A stretch of DNA of 16,102 nt, from positions 1 through 16,102 of the forward strand of contig CAADVN010000179.1 in NCBI GenBank assembly GCA_900752445.1. Direction: 5' to 3'. Shown here piece by piece: positions 12,718 through 16,102 of this stretch. The notes beneath the pieces were generated by a model that did not search any database, had not been told where the DNA came from, and worked only from the letters and a program-made list of their open reading frames with translations. Every line of letters starts with the position of its first letter. Positions within the stretch are counted from its first letter, which is position 1. The position numbers and the translations under genes were made by a program. The DNA comes from an uncultured Oscillospiraceae bacterium. Lineage in GTDB: Bacteria; Bacillota; Clostridia; Oscillospirales; Oscillospiraceae.

Positions 12718-13524
12718 TCAGTCCAGATATCCGCTTCTCACGCACAGGCCCAGATGATGGGCCTGTTTTTTCAGCTGCTCGTCCTCAATGAGGCCCTTTA
12801 TGGGCAGGTGGGCGATCTTGAGATAGATCTCCGCGGCCTTTTCCGCGCTCTCGATGAGGCCAAAGGCGTCGTCCAGCGCGGCCCCGCAGGCGTAGACGCC
12901 GTGGTGCGCCCAGACCACCACGCGCGCCGTTTTGAATTCACGCGCCGTCTCTACGCCTATCTCCGGCGTGCCGCACAGCTGCCAGGGCAGGACGTTCACC
13001 CCGTCGGGCAGCACCATGATGCACTCGTTGTTCATGCGCCAGAGCGTGCGCGTGAACTCGCGCGAGTCCAGCTCGTGCACGCAGGTCATGGCGATGAGGT
13101 TCGTCGGGTGGCTGTGCATGACGACGCGGTTCGTGTCGTCCACGGCGAGCCGCGCGATGTGGCCCATGAGGTGGCTCGGCAGCTCGGAGGTGCAGCGGCC
13201 GCCGTCCGTATAGCCCCAGATGAGCTCGGCCCTGCGTCCGTCCGCGCCTATGCGTATGAGACCCAGGTCGCGCTCCGGGTACTTTTCGAGGTTCTTGAAG
13301 TATTTCCCCGTGCCCGTGACGAGCAGGTACCTGCCCGCGAGGGCCGAGGCGTCGAAGCCCGTATCGAAGGCCCGCTTCACCTCGGCGAAATCCAGGCCGT
13401 CGGTCTCCGGCGCGCCCAGCAGCAGGCTGATATTCCCGCCGTTGCGCTCGTGCCAGCCGAGGCGGTACATGTTCGAGGCCGTGGCGGCCAGCTCCTCCAC
13501 CTTGTCGTAAAATGGCATCCTCAT
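12718..13524 (-). CDS. rhaD: Rhamnulose-1-phosphate aldolase, class II
   Basis: Zinc-dependent aldolase that splits L-rhamnulose 1-phosphate into dihydroxyacetone phosphate and L-lactaldehyde. 268 residues, close to the 274 of E. coli RhaD, with similar segments throughout: GWHERNGGN (23-31), TGTGKYFKN (70-78), CTSELPSH (111-118, catalytic Glu114), MHSHPTN (136-142, zinc His137 and His139), HHGV (207-210, zinc His208) and FGLIESAEKAA. ATG 13524 overlaps the GH3 stop as ATGA, and GGAGGT lies 10 bases upstream. A TTG at 13542 would add six residues but begins at that ribosome site. It is coupled to the GH3 gene. The isomerase and kinase genes of the pathway are not in view. L-fuculose-phosphate aldolase is less likely, given the length and the TSELP/GKYFKN details. 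Confidence 0.88.
   Translation of the reverse strand: MRMPFYDKVEELAATASNMYRLGWHERNGGNISLLLGAPETDGLDFAEVKRAFDTGFDASALAGRYLLVTGTGKYFKNLEKYPERDLGLIRIGADGRRAELIWGYTDGGRCTSELPSHLMGHIARLAVDDTNRVVMHSHPTNLIAMTCVHELDSREFTRTLWRMNNECIMVLPDGVNVLPWQLCGTPEIGVETAREFKTARVVVWAHHGVYACGAALDDAFGLIESAEKAAEIYLKIAHLPIKGLIEDEQLKKQAHHLGLCVRSGYLD
12745..12771 (+). terminator. Terminator of the VTT-RR-HK operon inside the aldolase gene
   Basis: Seven-pair stem CAGGCCC/GGGCCTG with a seven-base loop, then six T residues on the plus strand. It lies 32 bases past the kinase stop. It is entirely within the 3' end of the minus-strand aldolase coding sequence, where it encodes the Lys-Lys-Gln and His-His-Leu-Gly region. Confidence 0.8.
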
Positions 13525-15851
13525 CTTTTGAACGACCTCCAAATACCTCCGAGCAGCCTGCCGAGGCCGCTCACATATTTCCCGTTTGCCAGCTCCAGCA
13601 GCACACGGAGCCAGGGCCCGCGTATGCCGCCGTTTATCTGCATGCCGCTCAGCGAGGCGTCCACCGCCGAGGCGAGCATCATCTTATACTCGGGCGATGC
13701 CCTGTCCCAGCCGCAGCTTTGCGCTATCACCTGTTCGAGCACATACCGGAGCGCCCGGGCCGGCGCGCTGCCCTCGCAGAGGTCCAGGAGCGTGCTCTCC
13801 ATCGTGTAGCCGCCGCGCGCGCTCCGGCGCTCCGCCAGGCACCTGCCCAGCAGCCGCTCGAAGTCCGCCGTCTGAGGCTTGCCCTGCGGCGCAAAATACC
13901 ACGCAGGCGTCTCCGGCGGCTCAGGCAGGCTGTCGCCCCTGAGCCGGAGCTCAGCCTCTAGCCTTATGTCCGCGCTGCCAGAGCCGAGCTTCAGCCGGTA
14001 GACGCCGCCTGGCACGCGCCAGCCCGCGCCCGTCCAGACGGCGAGGCTCTCCTTCGGGACATCCAGCCTCACCCTGCGGCTCTCGCCCGGCTCCAGATAT
14101 GTCCGGGCAAAGCCGCAGAGGTTCAGGTGCGGCCGGTAGTACGCGCCCTCGGGCGGCGTGAAGTAGAGCTGCGAGACCTCCGCACCTGCGCGCTTACCGG
14201 TATTCTTAAGCGTGAAGCTGACTTCCCCATCCCCGACGCTCATGTCCGAATACTCAAAGCACGTATAGCTCAGCCCGTGGCCGAAGGCGCAGCGCACCGG
14301 TATGCCGGCGCTCGCGTACCAGCGGTAGCCGACGTAGAGGCCCTCGCGGTAGGCGGGGTCGCGCTCGCCGTAGTGCTCCGAGACGGCGCTGTCGGAATAG
14401 GTCATCGGCCAGCTCTCAGCCAGCTTGCCGGAGGGGTTCAGCTCGCCGAAGAGCAGCTGCACTATGGCCTCTCCGCCCGCCTCGCCGGGCAGGCCCATGT
14501 AGAGTATGCCGCGCACCCTGTCCGCCCAGGGCAGCTCCACCGCGCCGCCGCAGGAGAGCACCACCACGGTGTTCGGGTTCGCCGCCGCCACGGCCTCTAT
14601 GAGCCGGACGTGTCCCTTGGGCATGGACATATCCACGCGGTCAAAGCCCTCGGACTCGTACTGCGCCGGCAGGCCCGCGGACACCACCGGCGTCTTCGCC
14701 GCCCGCGCCGCGCGCTCCGCCGCAGCGACGAGCTCGCCCGTAGTGCTCCCGTCCGCGAGACAGCCCTGCACCCACTTTATATCGGGGCAGCAGCCCGCCG
14801 CGCTCGTGAGCCTTTTCGGGTTGATATGGCTGCTGCCGGCCCCCTGATAACGCGGATGCGCGGCCATGTCGCCTATGAAGACCGCGCCCTCGCGCACGCC
14901 CAGGGGCAGGATGCCGCCCTCGTTTTTAAGGAGCACGGCGCAGCTTGCCGCCGCCCTGCGCGCAAGCTCGTGGTTTTTGCCGAAGTCGCAGGCCCGGCCC
15001 TGCGAGGCAGCGGCGGAGCAGCGCCCCGCAAGCGCCGCGACCCGGCTCGCACAGGCCTCGCCCTCCTCGCGCCTGAGCTCGCCGCTGTCCATGGCCCGGA
15101 GACAGTCCGCCTCCATGTAGCCCGAGCCTCCGGGCATCATGAGGTCGCAGCCGGCTTTGAAGCCGCGGACTCTGTCGTTCGACGCGCCCCAGTCGGTGAT
15201 GACCGCGCCCTCAAAGCCCCAGTCTCCGCGCAGGATGTCCGTGAGCAGCCGCCGGCTGTCCGAGCAGTGCTCGCCGTTTACGCTGTTATAGGCGCACATG
15301 ACGGCGGCGGGCCCCGCGGTTTTCACCGCCAGCTCGAAGCCGCGCAGATATATTTCCCTCAGCGTCCGGTCGTCTACGACGCTGTCAGACGAAAAGCGCT
15401 TGTACTCCTGGTTGTTGCAGGCGAAATGCTTCAGGCAGGCTCCCGCGCCCTCTGACTGTACGCCCTCGATGAAGGCGGCGGCGAGGCGGCCAGTGAGCAG
15501 CGGGTCCTCGGAAAAGTACTCGAAGTTCCGCCCGCAGAGCGGGCTGCGCTTTATATTCGCGCCCGGCCCGAGCACGAGCCCCACGCCCTCTGCGAGCGCC
15601 TCGCGGGCTATCGCGGCACCTATTTCCCGCATGAGCTCCACATCCCAGCCGCAGGCGGTGAGCACCGCCGTCGGAAAGCAGGTGGCGGGCTTGGAGCGGT
15701 TCATGCCGAGCATGTCCCCGCCCCGTTCCTGTTTGCGGAGCCCGTGAGGCCCGTCGGCCATCATGAGCGGGTGTAGTCCCAGCTCAGGCACGGCCCGCGT
15801 GTGCCAGCAGTCTGCGCCCTCGCACATCCGTATAAGCTCCAGGTCGGTCAA
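13521..15851 (-). CDS. Glycoside hydrolase family 3, beta-glucosidase type
   Basis: 776-residue intracellular GH3 enzyme (no signal peptide) that releases sugar units from the non-reducing end of beta-glycosides. N-terminal barrel: ADGPHGLR (32-39), GRNFEYFSEDP (107-117), KHFACNN (141-147), and the nucleophile Asp220 in VITDWGA. Second domain: acid/base candidate Glu401 in YESEGFDR, then LPGEAGGEA. The linker FGHGLSYT (523-530) leads to a fibronectin-III-like domain (about 533-640). A helical tail of about 135 residues follows, as in other cytoplasmic GH3 enzymes of Clostridia. The TTG start at 15851 has GGGGGTG five bases upstream and an in-frame stop a few codons before. It is translationally coupled to rhaD (ATGA). 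Linkage preference (glucoside, xyloside, other) cannot be read from sequence. Coupling to RhaD suggests a rhamnose-containing plant glycoside. Confidence 0.92.
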   Translation of the reverse strand: MTDLELIRMCEGADCWHTRAVPELGLHPLMMADGPHGLRKQERGGDMLGMNRSKPATCFPTAVLTACGWDVELMREIGAAIAREALAEGVGLVLGPGANIKRSPLCGRNFEYFSEDPLLTGRLAAAFIEGVQSEGAGACLKHFACNNQEYKRFSSDSVVDDRTLREIYLRGFELAVKTAGPAAVMCAYNSVNGEHCSDSRRLLTDILRGDWGFEGAVITDWGASNDRVRGFKAGCDLMMPGGSGYMEADCLRAMDSGELRREEGEACASRVAALAGRCSAAASQGRACDFGKNHELARRAAASCAVLLKNEGGILPLGVREGAVFIGDMAAHPRYQGAGSSHINPKRLTSAAGCCPDIKWVQGCLADGSTTGELVAAAERAARAAKTPVVSAGLPAQYESEGFDRVDMSMPKGHVRLIEAVAAANPNTVVVLSCGGAVELPWADRVRGILYMGLPGEAGGEAIVQLLFGELNPSGKLAESWPMTYSDSAVSEHYGERDPAYREGLYVGYRWYASAGIPVRCAFGHGLSYTCFEYSDMSVGDGEVSFTLKNTGKRAGAEVSQLYFTPPEGAYYRPHLNLCGFARTYLEPGESRRVRLDVPKESLAVWTGAGWRVPGGVYRLKLGSGSADIRLEAELRLRGDSLPEPPETPAWYFAPQGKPQTADFERLLGRCLAERRSARGGYTMESTLLDLCEGSAPARALRYVLEQVIAQSCGWDRASPEYKMMLASAVDASLSGMQINGGIRGPWLRVLLELANGKYVSGLGRLLGGIWRSFKR

Positions 15852-15876
15852 AGCGGCACCCCCAAAACATTAAAGC

Positions 15877-15905
15877 AAAGCCCCGTCCCGTGGGGATGGG
15901 GCTTT
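15877..15905 (-). terminator. Terminator between the partial right-end gene and GH3
   Basis: Thirteen-pair stem (15877-15889 with 15893-15905, one G-U pair) and a three-base loop. On the minus strand it is followed by a T-rich stretch, CTTTGCTTTAATGTTTT. It lies five bases after the stop of the right-end gene and 25 bases before the GH3 start codon. Confidence 0.75.
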
Positions 15906-15909
15906 ATGT

Positions 15910-16102
15910 TCAGTCCTTATTCTTGAAGAACTCCTCAAAGTAGTCCCGGCGCGCCTTCTCCTGCGCCCGGAGCTTTTCCTCATCCGTCTGAGTCCGGGGC
16001 TGAGGCGGCTGAGTCTGCTGGTGCGGCGGCTGCTGGGGCTGTTCACCGTGCGTGCTATCAGTACGAACAAGCTGATCCCGATGCAGCTTCACACGGTGAA
16101 GC
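15910..16102 (-). CDS. C-terminal end of an unidentified protein
   Basis: Only the last 63 residues are visible; the gene begins outside the window. A short basic segment (HRVKLHRDQLVRTD) is followed by a low-complexity stretch rich in Gln, Pro and Thr (about 20-38). A highly charged helix ends in two Phe and Lys-Asn-Lys-Asp. This looks like a flexible, surface-exposed or linker-borne tail. I do not recognise the family and propose no function. A GTG at 16092 could be a start of a 60-residue protein, but it has no ribosome site in view and the frame stays open to the window edge, so a longer protein is more likely. The terminator at 15877-15905 ends the transcript. Confidence 0.6.
   Translation of the reverse strand, partial: LHRVKLHRDQLVRTDSTHGEQPQQPPHQQTQPPQPRTQTDEEKLRAQEKARRDYFEEFFKNKD

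Noticed and set aside
12667..13809. 380-codon open frame on the plus strand across the kinase end and the aldolase
   Set aside because: It overlaps two well-supported genes and crosses the terminator at 12745-12771; no family resemblance.
14127..15455. 442-codon open frame on the plus strand opposite the GH3 gene
   Set aside because: The GH3 motifs are clear in the minus frame, and the plus frame has low-complexity Ala/Arg-rich composition typical of an antisense shadow.

Overview
The window reads as chromosomal DNA of a GC-rich, spore-forming Gram-positive bacterium of the class Clostridia. The grounds are a germination protease gene (gpr), strong AGGAGG-type ribosome binding sites, frequent GTG and TTG starts, the canonical Firmicute parS sequence, and protein types typical of gut Clostridia (LytTR-DUF3021 pair, BlaI-M56 pair, GH3 glucosidase). 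Species cannot be assigned from the sequence alone. Coding density is high: the longest gene-free stretch is about 190 bases (9859-10049), so there is no unexplained large gap. I see no tRNA, rRNA, CRISPR array, insertion sequence or phage gene.

Layout. (1) 1-1499: an incomplete amidohydrolase (minus) and an HD-domain hydrolase (plus) leave from back-to-back promoters whose -35 boxes touch. (2) 1470-5903: rpsT (minus) stands head to head with gpr (plus). Then come two parS sites, a promoter, and the tightly packed operon parA-parB-serS, closed by a strong terminator. This is the chromosome-partition core and suggests a place near the replication origin. (3) 5914-7679: an autoregulated BlaI-type repressor and an M56 (BlaR1-like) membrane protease whose outer domain is not a penicillin-binding domain. 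(4) 7659-8651: a LytTR regulator and its DUF3021 membrane partner. (5) 8668-9858: a PLP aminotransferase on the minus strand. (6) 10050-12771: a VTT/DedA-like membrane protein, an OmpR-type response regulator and a histidine kinase in one overlapping operon. Its terminator lies inside the convergent neighbour. (7) 12718-15851: a minus-strand pair, GH3 glycosidase then rhamnulose-1-phosphate aldolase, joined by an ATGA overlap. (8) 15910-16102: the C-terminal end of an unidentified protein.

How the genes work together. parA, parB and the parS pair form a complete segregation module with the centromere sites just upstream of, and touching, its own promoter. Three separate envelope-sensing modules (BlaI/M56, LytTR/DUF3021, VTT/RR/HK) sit within about 7 kb. 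The GH3-RhaD pair fits intracellular release and breakdown of a sugar from a rhamnose-containing glycoside, but the isomerase and kinase of the rhamnose pathway are not in view. Nothing in the window is clearly an entirely new system. The best candidates for new biology are the M56 sensor domain of unknown ligand, the VTT-two-component operon, and several compact overlaps of promoters, terminators and coding sequence.
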